Numbered from the stretch's first letter, positions 1 to 11,105 are shown. The stretch: 64,000 nt of DNA from Neoechinorhynchus agilis (GCA_051530055.1 CM121341.1:10230001-10294000); one strand, 5' to 3'. Numbers and translations: made by a program. The notes: a model not told the origin generated them from the sequence alone.

Positions 1-2900
1 CGTGCCTGAAACCTATTCACAAAGAATTGTTCGGAGATTTTAGAAATCATGAGGTGAGTCTCAAAGTAAAACGATGCGGTCGCAATATCGAGGAATTCGA
101 TACTCTCTTTAAGATACAAACTTTTTCTTTTTCCCTTTACCCGTTTGAGCCGCGATGCCGTTTGTTCCCACCAGTTTCGCGATTGGAGCAAGGATGCCCA
201 ACGAGCGCCCATTGGAATCCATAACCATCGATGCCATAGTCTTTTTAGATTTTTCGGACTCTTCCCATGAACGTTGTGGTCGACGCGATTGCTCCAGTGC
301 GGCCTGTTCGTGTGACCGATAGACCGTATCGAACGTATTGGCGAACTGATCGTAATTGTGCCGGAAATTTCCTTTTTTTCGGCAAATTATGATTCTTGGT
401 GCGTGCTATAAATGAGTACTCACTGAGTGTAAGTTGAAGACGGAACATATCCCGAAATCGAAGTTGTATCTCATCCAGAAATTTGTCTATATAAGACAAT
501 TGTAATACTTTTTGATAGGCTACCTTCGAAAGGGATATTATTGTTGGACTTTTTAAAGAAAACCCAGATTGATACAGACCACAAAAAGAAGATCAAACTC
601 ATTATCCATGGCGTATTGAAGAGCGAGGCTGTTCGATTGACTCCAAGGTTGTTTTACTTGGGCTTTTCCCTAAGTAATGATTTTATAAAGCATTAAAAAA
701 GAACACACGTACTGGTAAGAGGCCTTGATCTATAAAATGAGTTAAGGCCGATACACTAGAGATTTCAGAGCCTTGCTGGAAACACCATAGCACGATTCCG
801 CCGCGGGTGAAGATTGTAAAAAAGTCAAGCATCCCAAGAGTGGATGTATCTGAAATCAAAGCCGAGAATTTGCCTTAACAAAAACGTTCTTTTTAAACTC
901 TAAAATGAGCGCCCAATCCACAAAAATACCCATCTTCCATGGAAACAAATACTCATGGATTAAACCTAGATTGTCGTTTGCTAAGTTCACAACATAAACC
1001 TTAGAATCTTATGAAATGCTACTTAATATTGAGGCCGCCGGATTAAGTTTTGTCTTCGAAAATCGACACTTGGGCGGGCTGTCAAACTTTCGTCGGCTTG
1101 TGGCTTCCTCAGGAATCAGGAGTGTGGAGATGTGAAATGGGTTAGCGATATTGAAGCGGGAAGTTCTGGGGCTTCGTCTAGCCAATATCTTGAATTCTAA
1201 ACAATCCGTCAAAGTAACAATTTTAAGAGAATGACGAAGGTGTAAGATTGAACGGCTCTAATAGTCGTATCGAGATAAATGCTCCCTTAATAGTCCAATA
1301 AGGAACTTCTATAATTACAGTAAATTCAAGATCAAATTTATGATTTCATCAGACTCTAACCTTCAATCGTGACCTTCGAGCTATGAAAAGCTTTTTCTAG
1401 AAATATTCAAACAAATAAGAAAAACGCGATCATTACGTGAAAGTTGAAAAGTTAGTTCTTAAACCTGTCTAAGAGAACATAGTAAAGTTGGTTCCACCGT
1501 TTATGCACGCATTTAATTAAGAAACATTTTATTGGGTTGAGGTGGAAGTTTCGTGAAGAAAGCGAGCAATAGCTTGTAAGTTTTGAGCAAAAACGCTATT
1601 CTACACAAAAGAGAGGTTGCACGACGTCATTAGTATTCTTTCCGCTCAATAATCACCGAGTAGGCTAAAAACGGACCAATTTAAGGATCATTTTATAAAA
1701 CAGGAAAAATATCCAATAAATTGCGATGATGAAAATTGCTTTCCCTCCTCGGCGGTTTAAGCACTTTTAACCGGCTAGGGGAGGGAGATTATCATCACCG
1801 TAATTCAAAATTCGCCATCCCGGTGGATTTTCTCGATACTTAAAAGACATTGCAACGAATGACGCTCTCGAATTCTCCATTTTGACAATGTATCTTTGAG
1901 TGTGGTTAAATCGCCGTTTTACCGCTCTGGATCACTCAGTTGGGAATATTTTTGTAGTTCCCGTCTGGGTTTGAATGTTATTGTTGTTCAGTTTCAAGCA
2001 GGTATTTTTAAAACCACTCAACGAAGATTTTTTGCAGTTCGTTGTAAAAGACAGCGAAATCCAAACAAAACCCTATAAATAAATATTTTAGTCTGCTATT
2101 TTAAAGTTGTCATGGTTTTTTAAATCCGCAAAGGAGCAACAAAGTTTTTTTTCTTTTTTCTGGACTTTCATCGTGGTTCAAAGCGATCGCTATCTCACTA
2201 TCTCAAACACATCGATTTAATCGACCATTAAAAGGTGTTTATTTTAATGCCATCTTTCTGTCATCCTTTGTGAAAAATCTTAATAGGACTGCAAGGTATT
2301 TTCTTGCTTTAAAACATTGGATTTAACTATCTCAAACATATCGATTTAATCGACCATTAAAAAGTGTTTATTTTCAAGTAAACTTTGCTGTGATTCCTTG
2401 TGAAAAAGCATTAAAAGAACGAGCAGGTATTTTTTTATTGTAAGCAAATTTTTTGCTGAACGTTCATAACTGTAAGAGGCGCAAGCTACGTCTAACATAT
2501 CAACTTAAAATTCAAAATCATTTTCCCAAATCACTCATTCTTAATTTTTCACGTACGAGATCCACTGTAATCCATATGACATGAAGTAGAATGATAAAGG
2601 TGGTGTGCAGAAGGACACATACCAGCAAAAAAGATCTGTATTCCATCTATGGATATTTGAGCCCAAGAATGGGGCTGAAACTCCGTTGCCATGGATATAG
2701 CGCAGTTACGGCGAACAGTTTAAATGGGACGACGTCGGGACGCAAGCGTTTTGGTCCTAATAATCGGTTGGTTCGATTAACCGGATTTTACTGTATATTT
2801 ATAATTAGTAGAGATTATAAAAATCTCGAAATCAGATGTGATTTTTCCTTCTTTATCGCATAAAAGGAAAGGCGTTAAGGGAGACGAGTGTATAACCATT
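1..2900. other. Gene-poor left end, only short unassigned reading frames
   Basis: No gene is recognised here. A minus-strand stretch at 245-499 (84 codons) and a plus-strand stretch near 545-690 look vaguely coding. The second contains a KIKLIIHGV-like string that recalls LINE ORF1 proteins, but neither is long enough to assign. An imperfect direct repeat lies at about 2,199-2,430. The rest is AT-rich sequence without visible structure. Confidence 0.5.
2199..2430. repeat. Two-copy imperfect tandem repeat, period about 128 bp
   Basis: The phrase CTATCTCAAACA(C/T)ATCGATT begins at 2,199 and again at 2,327, each time followed by a similar AT-rich tail with a GTGTTTATTTT block and a TGTGAAAAA block. 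The copies differ at many positions, so the duplication is old. No coding content is seen. Confidence 0.6.
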
Positions 2901-2919
2901 AATTTCTGTTTTAAATTGG

Positions 2920-4410
2920 TGTCATCCATTTGCGTGATTCTTAAGTGTGATTTTCAGAATGCCTTTAACTCTCTTAATAGAGAATGCATGTTCTGCGCTA
3001 TTAGGGATCACGCGCCAGAAGCTTTCCAGTATTTTCTCAATGCCTACGAGACCGCGGCTCCTTTGATTTTCGAAGACCACCTCATTTGGTCCGAAAGAGG
3101 AGTGCAGCAAGGGAATCCTCTCGCTCCAATCGCATTCTCGCTAACAATAAATCCAATAGCGTACTCTCTCCAATCCAGCTTCAACGCTTGGTACTTGGAT
3201 GACGCTCGGAGGTGATCTCTCCGTTGTAGTGCGCGATTTGGAGACGCTGATTAGGGAAATCTCGAGAATGGGCATTGAGCTCAATGTTGGAAAGTGAGAG
3301 CTCCTAGTATTAAATATCGAAGACGCTTCTAAAATCAAGGAGCTAATGGATGGGTTCGATGCCGTAGCTCCAGGTCTGAAACTCGTGACTTCAGAGCAAC
3401 TCAGCCTCCTATGTAGTTGCGTCTTTGATTCAAATGTGGAAACTGAGATTGGTGGTGTCATACCGAAACTTTCGTTGCTGTGCGATAAAATTAGCGCTCT
3501 CTCGGCTCACGAAGCGTTAGTTCTGATAAAGAACGCACTCTATCCCCAAATTACATTCTTCAAACATAAGAAAGGATTGGCTAAACTCGACAACAAGGTG
3601 AGGGCTTCTCTCTAGCGTATTTTAAATGTCCAGCTCTCAGATGAGGCTAACGACAAGCTTCATTGCCTGTGTCATCTGGGGGAATGGGCATTCGGGCGCT
3701 AGTAGACTTCGCCAGCCTTCCTTGGATCGTACGAGGGGAGTCAACCAATAGTGAAGAAAATTCTGAAGGAAAAGTTTTGTCTTGACCAAGACTTTGTGGT
3801 AGCAGTTGAAGAATGGTGTTAGCAGACAGGCGCTAACCATATTCCCGTGAATGGGCTCAGACAGTCGATCTGAGACAGACCTCTCGTCGCGAGAGCTCAC
3901 AGCTCTCTACTTTCAGGTTCTCGCGATGGGGGTTAGATTGTTGGCAGTTTCGACACGAGAATCTGGGTCGTGGTTGGAGGCTGTTCCTCTGGCATCAGTG
4001 GGAACTCTTCTCACTGATGAGGTAACGAAGATCGCAGTGTCCTTAAGACTTGGTCTCCCGATATGCACGCCCATTCGCTGTCGACGCTTTGCTTGAAGCT
4101 TTCGGGCCGCACGGTCTAGTTTACCGAAAATAAGGATTAAGGTTCTGACACCATTCTGAGATCAACAGCGTAATTTCTCGGGCGTTGAAAACGGCGAAAT
4201 TCCCCAACATCTTGGAACCCGTCCATCTTTGTAGACCTGACGTAATTTCGGTCTTTCCGTGGCGGGAGGGCAAACGATTTCTCTGGGACGCCACGTGTGT
4301 TGTATTCCTGCGACAAAATATCTCGCTTGCAGTACAGCCAGGCAATGCTGCTAGCGTGATAGCGACAGCCGAGGAAGGTGGGAAGTTCCAATTTTGCGGA
4401 CCATGGTGAT
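2920..4410 (+). mobile_element. LINE-A (R2-like, RLE-type LINE), 3' half with internal deletion
   Basis: The translation shows a reverse transcriptase palm: KCDFQNAFNSLNR at about 2,948-2,990, then GVQQGNPLAP and the YLDDA catalytic box near 3,195. The thumb and C-terminal region run through 3,230-4,100, with the GGMGIRALVDFASPAFLGSY-like block interrupted by frame changes. Near 4,235-4,300 comes RPDVISVFPW followed by FLWDATCV. That RPD...D spacing resembles the restriction-like endonuclease of R2-superfamily LINEs. Right after DATCV the frame jumps to the final FLRQNISLAVQPGNAASV tail, so the segment between them (present in other copies here) is deleted. The 5' part of the ORF is missing. 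Several stops and frame changes make it inactive. Confidence 0.8.
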
Positions 4411-4579
4411 TGCACGTTTTGTGCTTTATTGTTGTAAAACCTAGAAAAATTATTACCAAAAATGAACATTAAATTGCAGTTGTAAAAACGTATCATAGTT
4501 TACTCGTCTAAAATTTACACTTCTAAAAAAACGATATATTTTATTTGTCTGATACAACATTCAACTTCCTGCGCCTATA

Positions 4580-5248
4580 TCAACTACACGAGAAAGCGGC
4601 ATAAAAGCTTTCGACGATACCCCAAAGATCATCTGTTGCTTTTGGCTCAACAAAATACTCCTTAAGCGATGGTACGGTTTTTACAATTTCTCTGTTTTTG
4701 TCTGCATAATCAAAATTGACATCAGGGCAAAAGTTCATGTACAAGCTTTGAAAGAAGGCGAAGATGCTGAGATCTGCATAGGTGAGATTATCGCTGACTA
4801 TGTAACCATTTTCCCCATACAAATCCTCAAGCCTTTTAAGAGAACTTATCAATTTCGGAATCTCTACTCTTGTATAATCTTTGATTAACTGCTTTCCCTT
4901 TTGCTTAGCTTCATTATAGGCTATGTCCAAAAGCCTACTGAAATATTCGTCAAGTATAAAGACTATTGCATCACACCTACAAGCGTCCAATTCCGTATTT
5001 CCAGCTAACCCGTGTTTTTTACCAAGGTATCTTACGATGGCACTCAAGTTAACTAAAAGTTCGTCGTTCACTTTAAGCGCAAGACCATTTTCAGAGGGCA
5101 TTTCAAGACGGTGTTTCGTTAATTCCTCATCTTTATCCAAATTAACTTCTTTAAACATCTGACCGGTTGCAATTAGAATAAGTCTTATAAGCTCATCACG
5201 TCTTGGAAAAGAGTCAAAGTAATAAAGAGTGTATTGGTTAAGAGGCAT
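4580..5248 (-). CDS. Sigma-like glutathione S-transferase paralogue, probably non-catalytic
   Basis: A single uninterrupted 222-residue reading frame, the usual length for a cytosolic GST. It has the N-terminal thioredoxin-like start YTLYYFDSF, with Tyr10 in the position of the sigma/alpha catalytic tyrosine, the SAIVRYLGKKHGLAG helix and a C-terminal all-helical domain including NLTYADLSIFAF (the N-capping box). Two conserved glutathione-site features are altered: the cis-proline loop reads GLAL (Leu56 where proline is expected), and the Gln/Glu-Ser/Thr pair before the AI.RYL helix reads Asn67-Leu68. I infer weakened or lost glutathione binding, so it may be a ligandin-type or drifting copy. 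It differs clearly from the GST at 29,936-30,595 and lies just outside the left arm of the inverted duplication. No intron is needed. Confidence 0.85.
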   Translation of the reverse strand: MPLNQYTLYYFDSFPRRDELIRLILIATGQMFKEVNLDKDEELTKHRLEMPSENGLALKVNDELLVNLSAIVRYLGKKHGLAGNTELDACRCDAIVFILDEYFSRLLDIAYNEAKQKGKQLIKDYTRVEIPKLISSLKRLEDLYGENGYIVSDNLTYADLSIFAFFQSLYMNFCPDVNFDYADKNREIVKTVPSLKEYFVEPKATDDLWGIVESFYAAFSCS

Positions 5249-5671
5249 TGTCCTCTAATGCGCCACCTTTTCGAGAGTGCTGATGCGACGGTAGCTTGTT
5301 GGATTTTTGAAATTAACGCGTTTGAGCTAAGATAGGTGTAAATGTTCACGGAGCTATGAGAGTCAAGCGGGCTTAATCATCCGGTATCTTTAAAAGCTTC
5401 TAGCATATGAGCTTTATAAACTAGAGCGCCAGTAGAGGTTTTGGATAAAAAAATTGAACGTTTAGAAAGGATGGAAAGTGAATCATAAACAGTTTGGGTT
5501 TCAGCTTTTCCCAAACGATATTTTTCTGAAGAAAATGATGATTCATTTAGGCGTCTCTTTAAATTCAAAATGGCGCCGATTTCGTTTCCTTCATTAAGTT
5601 AATTGAGAATTTTTGACTAACATTAAAATAATCTCTCCTAATAAATTGTGTCGCACGGTAAGGTCTTTCTA

Positions 5672-6245
5672 ATAACTCAAAAGTTCTTGTCCTAATCATT
5701 AATCTTGATCGCAAACCTATAAATCTGATCTGACCGAGTCGTGTCCGAAAATTGTTTGAAAAATAGTATAAATTTCCATAAATGTCGAAAGTTAGTAGCT
5801 CTCGAGAGAGGGAAAAATGAGTGAGTGAGAAGAAGTAGCTTCTACGAATGCATTGTTTTCGCATTCTGTTATGCATACGACTGTTACAACTCACTTAGTG
5901 TTTAATCGCTTCGACAAAATCATCAAATCTTTAACTAGAACTTGTTTTCTATTAAAAATGCGGCAACCGCTTTTCGAACTCTTCATTAGATCTCTCTATT
6001 GATTCCTTGAATTTGATCAACAAATAAAAGATGAAAAAACTCGACTTCAATCACAAATAAGAAAACGTGATTTCTACTGTGTCAAGATTAAGAAAAAACT
6101 TCTATTAAGTTCACAATTGTCTATCATTCAGACGACCTAGGATAAAAGCCTTCGATCATTTTCCACAGGTCCTTCATTGACATTTGCTTTTCGAAATATT
6201 CCTTCAGTGCGGGAACTGATTCCACTAATCTTTTATTCCTCGCTA
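5672..6245 (-). repeat. Outer inverted duplication, left segment (matches 30,480-31,047)
   Basis: Read on the minus strand, this stretch reproduces almost base for base the sequence from the last third of the GST gene through its 3' flank at 30,480-31,047. Homology stops at about 5,671 here and 31,047 there. Few mismatches are visible by eye. Confidence 0.85.
6125..6245 (-). pseudogene. 3' fragment of a sigma-like GST gene
   Basis: The minus strand encodes only the last ~39 residues of the GST found complete at 29,936-30,595 (SVPALKEYFEKQMSMKDLWK ... PRSSE, then the stop at 6,125). Upstream, the frame runs straight into an unrelated 231 bp tandem repeat. The first four fifths of the gene, including the catalytic tyrosine and glutathione site, are gone, so this copy cannot make an enzyme. 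Confidence 0.9.
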
Positions 6246-6246
6246 C

Positions 6247-6700
6247 TCGACGTGTCCTTTAGTGCCCAACGGTCTTGAGTCACGCAACGAATGCAGTTGT
6301 CAAATGAATTTTTGAAATATTTTATAAGAAGATCGAAATAATTAATAATCGCATGTTTTATTAAAGAAGAAGCAGAACCATGAACATTTAAGTCCTCGTC
6401 AACACTCGAGTTCCTATAGGTTTCGTTTACTAAAGTTGTTTAATTCTAAATAAATTTTTTCCGGCATGGTTTACAATTCGACGTGTCCTTTAGTGCCCAA
6501 CGGTCTTGAGTCACGCAACGAATGCAGTTGTCAAATGAATTTTTGAAATATTTTATAAGAAGATCGAAATAATTAATAATCGCATGTTTTATTAAAGAAG
6601 AAGCAGAACCATGAACATTTAAGTCCTCGTCAACACTCGAGTTCCTATAGGTTTCGTTTACTAAAGTTGTTTAATTCTAAATAAATTTTTTCCGGCATGA
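6247..6700. repeat. Two-copy direct tandem repeat, period 231 bp
   Basis: The segment beginning CGACGTGTCCTTTAGTGCCC at 6,247 is repeated from 6,478 with essentially no differences; each unit ends in a TTTTTTCCGGCATG block. The repeat sits between the GST remnant and a LINE-A tail fragment. It replaces the sequence that holds the 5' part of the GST gene in the other arm, where only the last ~45 bp of the unit is present (about 29,541-29,585, inverted). Confidence 0.9.
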
Positions 6701-7020
6701 AATCATTCACACCACCGCTCTGGATCACTCAGCTGCCGTCCTCGTGTAATGGTCTAAAGGACGGATGCAGCGATCCCTCGTTGCAGGGCCGGACTTATGC
6801 TTTGTAGGAGGAATGCTCTCGATCTCGGACCGCCAGTGATTCGTCTCAACCTCTTAGACAATTGCTTGACCAGGTCCTGCGCCGCGGTACTAAACGACCC
6901 GAATGCCTCGGCGCCAAAGGAAACTAAATAAAGATTTCGACCCAGGTCCGTGTATTTCGTCCATTTGCGAGCCATGGAAGCGATTGCTGATCCCCTGGTT
7001 TAGTAGCGGAGACCACGGCA
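6699..7020 (-). mobile_element. LINE-A 3'-end fragment
   Basis: The minus strand encodes the last ~70 residues of the LINE-A protein (KWTKYTDLGRNLYLVSFGAE, then AAQDLVKQL and ITGGPRSRAF) and the short 3' end that finishes in CCAGAGCGGTGGTGTGAATG. The same tail occurs at 9,802, 22,290, 25,640, 26,430 and 29,545. The body of the element is missing here. Confidence 0.8.
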
Positions 7021-7186
7021 ACCACCCTGACCTGTGATCATGACAAAAACTCAAATCGAAGATCAGTAGAACTTTGTTTTGTAAAATGCATTTTTACACT
7101 GGGCAAACGCTTAAGGTACGACAAATGCGTTAATTTTAGACTTGGCGTTCCCAAAAAAAGTCCTAAAACGATAGCATAATTTTCAG

Positions 7187-7316
7187 CGCTCCAATTTCGA
7201 AGCGTGAGTGATAGCGATCAGAGTACCACAAGCAATACGAACACCACACCTGGAGTCTCCGTGCTGAACTTTATGGAACAATCGCATCAACGACAGAATA
7301 CCGATTTCTCATTATG
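7187..7316 (+). other. Possible exon preserved in three duplicated copies
   Basis: An open phase is bounded by a good acceptor (TTTTCAG, ending 7,186) and a donor (GTGAGA at 7,317). It encodes about 43 residues rich in Ser/Thr/Asn, including SVSDSDQSTTSNTNTTPGVS and NFMEQSHQRQNTDFSLW. Inverted copies lie near 28,920-29,055, and a partial third one around 31,690-31,770 has lost the donor (TGAC in place of GTGAGA context). No partner exon was found. It may be chance, or part of a gene belonging to the duplicated block. Confidence 0.25.
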
Positions 7317-7319
7317 GTG

Positions 7320-9060
7320 AGATTCGGCGACTACGTTCAAGACGCATGAAGCTCAATTTTTTCATCATTTTCATCTCCGAAGACGAAATCTTGAAACTCA
7401 CTTCAGTGCGGTGACAGAGCAACCAATTCATTGATGGTTGTGATTTGCGGTTATTTAAATGCCACTGATGAATTCGTTCGATTCAATCTTCGGTATAAAA
7501 GAATAAATATTTTGTTTACCTTGGTGACTTAGGTGAAGGATCTAAAAAATCGAAGTTTTTAGGAACCACACGAAGCACAGTTTCACCAATTTTATGGTTA
7601 GGGAATCGTGTATCTTCGGAAAAAAAGCGAAAAAGGCGAGTAGAAAAGTGTTGCCCTTATAAAGGAAAAGCGCAAGAAGCGTCCACGATTTGATCGACTT
7701 TTTTGATGATTGTTTCCGCCGTCATGGTTATTCGAAATGGACCACTAAATGCTTCCAATGAAACCAGATTAAAAGCACAGAACGCATTCTTAAATTAAAG
7801 AATAAAAGATAATTAAAGAAGAGGAATTTAGCTCAAAAATTACCGAAAGGACGTAGAACAACTGCTCAAAATTGCACTCTAAAAACAAAATCAAGCTAAT
7901 CATTCAGGTGTAAATAACAAATTTCGAAAGCCTTTAACGAAATCTATCTGAATTAAAGGGTAATCACTGTAAGTGAAGCGATTTTAAGATGGATCGCTCA
8001 GAATCACTTTTATCGCGATTAGACCGGCACTGATTACAACCTCAATCGCTTAGATTTAAAACGCATGTGTTTAATTCCAGCAAAAATGCCGATATCTGCA
8101 GTTGGAAACTTCAGGCTTCAATGCAACATTTTATAATGTTGCATTCTAGTCCCCTTGAAAGGTGGAGATGTTTGAAATTCAATGATTCTAGGCCTAAAAA
8201 TTGCATGATAAAAAATATCTGAAGTAATAACCTTGTAAAACACAGCGTTTTCCATATTTCATTTACTTTTAAAAGTAACGAAAATAATTTTCTAAAAATC
8301 ATCAATTTAAAGCTCAATATTGTCTAGCGATTTTTCCATTAAAATGGGGACGTGAATGTTGATCCGTTTGTGGAAATTCGATTTCAAATCGATACATTGA
8401 TATCTTTTATTTTCACAATAAATGAATTCTTAAATTCACACGCGCGATTGCGTGAAAATGTAAGCAAGATTTTTTTAATGATTAATTATCGATGGAGCCT
8501 TATTGATTTGATGGCATTAAACTAAGAAGTATTTATGTTTGACGATTATTTCCATCTCAAACCGAGACGCACTCAATTCTCACATGATTCGATCATTTCT
8601 ACAGAAAATTAATTCCAAGAATGTTCAGCCCTATTCAAGGCCCAGTATCAGTTTGCTGACTTCGATCCATCGATTTTTTAGTTTTAACGTTTTCAAATCA
8701 GCAGAACTAAAGTTCGAAATCATCTTTTTAATCCAAGTTAGATTACGAGACAAATCCGCTTAAGCAAAATGAGAGAACGCAAAAAATCTACGGGAAATAT
8801 CGTATATTTTGTAACGAAATGTTACAGAATTCCCTACGTTAAAAAACAAAAGATTGAATGATTTGTATTTTTTGCCTTAAACGCAAAAAACATTCGCGTC
8901 AATAAATATCGAGAATTGATATGTCAACAATAAATATGTTTCACTAACAAATAACCTAATATTTGTGACTGCTTGAGATGATGTTAAGCTGAACGGCGGT
9001 ACCCTTGTTGAACCAAGAAACTAACGAAACGAAATACCAATTTCTATTATTCGCAAACAA
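7320..9060. other. AT-rich non-coding spacer upstream of the homeodomain-like gene
   Basis: No convincing reading frame is seen. The only clear property is that the whole spacer is repeated in inverted orientation at about 27,180-28,920, and part of it a third time at 31,047-31,770. A short hairpin-like palindrome, AACATTTTATAATGTT, lies near 8,121. Confidence 0.5.
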
Positions 9061-9065
9061 AAAAT

Positions 9066-9482
9066 ATGGCGCAAAACGGAAACAGTCAATCAATTGGTAC
9101 TGATCAATTCTCCGAAATGGATCATGCTTATTTAGAAACTACCTATCAAGAAAATCCGATGCCTGATGAGGAAAGGATTAATGGAATCGCGCAGTTTCTT
9201 GGAAAACATCCCGGATCGGTTCGAATTTGGTATTATTTTAGAAGATTTCGAATCGTGGATCCGAGTATGTCACTGAGACAACTTTTGAATTACGTCATCA
9301 GTGCAAGAATTGCTCAACGATTGGAAGTTCATCGGCAATTCGTGCCTCAGTTCTTTTTGAATTCGTATTTGCCTCCAAGACCGCCCGAGAATGGATTAAT
9401 TGAACCCGGTGAGCTGTTTCGGCAGTACGAGAGGACAATACAAATAGAAAGCGATTCCGAGAGCGACAGTTCAGAGGAGTAG
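9066..9482 (+). CDS. Small homeodomain-like protein lacking the invariant Asn51 (left-arm copy)
   Basis: A complete intronless 138-residue frame. Residues about 14-63 fit a homeodomain: helix 1 around MDHAYLETTYQENPMP, helix 2 around EERINGIAQFLGK, and a recognition helix SVRIWYYFRRFR that keeps Trp48 and the Arg pair of the WFxNRR signature. The residue at homeodomain position 51, almost always Asn, is Phe, and position 50 is Tyr. After the domain comes ~55 residues of unknown fold and an acidic/serine tail (SDSESDSSEE). It is much shorter than typical transcription factors. A copy with 6 substitutions lies inverted at 26,760-27,176; conservation of both frames suggests they are, or recently were, expressed. 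The fold call is by pattern only; DNA binding is doubtful. Confidence 0.7.
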   Translation: MAQNGNSQSIGTDQFSEMDHAYLETTYQENPMPDEERINGIAQFLGKHPGSVRIWYYFRRFRIVDPSMSLRQLLNYVISARIAQRLEVHRQFVPQFFLNSYLPPRPPENGLIEPGELFRQYERTIQIESDSESDSSEE

Positions 9483-9801
9483 CAAATTAGGATAGTACAT
9501 TATTTAAAAGAATATTTATTATTTCTATATATTGATCGCGATCCTCGGTAGATCCATGACAATATTAAATAAGGCGCTTTGAAGGTAAAAATACCGGATT
9601 CTCGGGAGTTCGGAAAATACTTAAACCTTTATTGTAGGTAAATTTAAACAACTTTTGATTCCAAAATAAAGTCTTGAAATACTAACCGTATTTGTAACCG
9701 TAAGGTCACAGTCATGAGGTCAAATATATGAAAAATATGTTTTTTTTAAGAAGTGCTATATTTACACAGAAAACTTTGTATATTGGGTAATGTTTTCTAC
9801 A

Positions 9802-11105
9802 TGAAATCATTCACACCACCGCTCTGGATCACTCAGCTGTCGTCCTGGTGTAATGGTCTAAAGGACAAATGCAGCGTTCCCTCGTTGCCAGGGACAGACT
9901 TGTTTTGTAGGATGAATGTTCTTGATCTCGGATCGCCATTCATTCGTCTCAATCTCTTAAAGAATTGCTTGACTAGATTCTGCGCCGTGATTCGACGCCA
10001 AAGGGAACAAAATAAAGATTTCGACTCAGGTCCCTGTATTTTGTCCTTTTGTGTTCCACAGCAGCTGCTGTTGCCCCTCCGGTTTAATGGTTGCGAATTT
10101 TATGTTGCTGGCTGCGAGCGTGTCCACGAACGTGGCGTCGCAAAGAAAGCATTTGCCTAACCTCCCCCGGAAATATTGTGACACCGTCCGGTCTACGACC
10201 ATCGAGTCGGCAAAGATTGCTCGGTTCTAAAATGTCGGCCGCATTCCCAATATTCAGGGCACGACTAAGAGCATTGCGTTCACTTCGGCGTATCGTGAGT
10301 ACTTCGTGCCTGATTGCCGACAGACGAGACCATTGCGTCCCGATGGTTCCACGGTCGCATCGCAACGGCAGCGATTGTATTGTATTGTATGCAACGGTAC
10401 TTTCCTACGTCGTATGTACGACAGTTCCCTTTGCCTTTACGATACAATGTCGTTGGCTTCCAGAAAAAGAATTGTTGCACGACCTGTGGGCAAGATGCCT
10501 CGGACCGAATTATATTGCCCGTGAACTGCAGTCGTCTGCGGCGCAAATATTCACTGGGCGGTTGGACTCCGGCTCTCTTATACAGTGCTCTGTTGGTCAC
10601 TTTATCTGAGGTCAGAACCGCAGCGATGGAATGTGCGCATCGGTACCCCAAGTCTCAGGGATACTGCAAACCTTACTGTCTCGTCAGAGACAAAGGTACC
10701 AACAGAGGCGATTGGGAGAGCGTTGAGCCAAGCACCCGATTCTCTTGTAAAGACTGCCGACAATCGAGTTCGGTTAACCAGGTCACGAGAACGTGAAATT
10801 GAAGAGTTATGAATTCTCGCCACCAGGAGCGAATTCCAAGCTGATTATTTGCAACCATTGATGGGTACCTGCTCGCTGCCAAAATTTCCACACCAAAGAT
10901 TAAGCGCCTCCACAAAATCTTCATCTAAAGTGTAATTCTCGCCAAGGACGGATTGAGCTATTTTACGGCTTGCTTCATACGATCCCAAATAAGTTGGCAG
11001 AGAAATATCGACTGTTTTTCGAATACCCAAACCGCCGGGCGATTTAAAATTTTCTCGAGAGAGGTTTTCAACGTCTCGTCTAATTTTGCCAGCTTATCCT
11101 TATGT
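9802..11105 (-). mobile_element. LINE-A 3' portion with a nested LINE fragment (left-arm copy)
   Basis: On the minus strand from 11,105 downwards: the LDETLKTSLEKILN block, then PTYLGSYEASRKIAQSVLG, NALPIASVGTFVSDETVRFA, and after an interruption RALNIGNAADILEPSNLCRL and RRPDGVTIFP (RLE-type nuclease motif). It continues into the common 3' tail ending at 9,802. The reverse transcriptase proper is absent and the frame is broken in several places. At about 10,390-10,612 an unrelated LINE end is inserted. The right-arm equivalent is 24,565-25,655 with the same insertion, so the insertion predates the duplication. Confidence 0.8.
10390..10612 (-). mobile_element. LINE 3'-end fragment nested in LINE-A
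   Basis: The minus strand reads TNRALYKRAGVQPPSEYLR, then RRRRLQFTGNIIRSEASCP and FFWKPTTLYRKGKG. This is the familiar C-terminal pattern of another LINE clade (PP..E..RRRRL.F.GH..R.E...P). It interrupts the LINE-A frame right after its SLRLGVPMRTFHRC block. The matching piece in the other arm is at about 24,965-25,190. Confidence 0.65.

Larger units (their letters stand above)
6699..11030. repeat. Outer inverted duplication, main left arm (matches about 24,650-29,545)
   Basis: Reading this stretch in reverse complement gives the sequence of 24,650-29,545 in the same order: LINE-A tail, a ~2 kb AT-rich segment, the homeodomain-like gene, its flank, and a longer LINE-A copy with a nested LINE piece. 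Arms differ by scattered substitutions and by extra LINE-A tail copies in the right arm around 25,440-26,440. The encoded homeodomain-like proteins differ at 6 of 138 residues, so the duplication is clearly older than the inner palindrome. Confidence 0.88.

Noticed and set aside
245-499. Possible retroelement protein on the minus strand
   Set aside because: 84 codons with no diagnostic motif; left unassigned.
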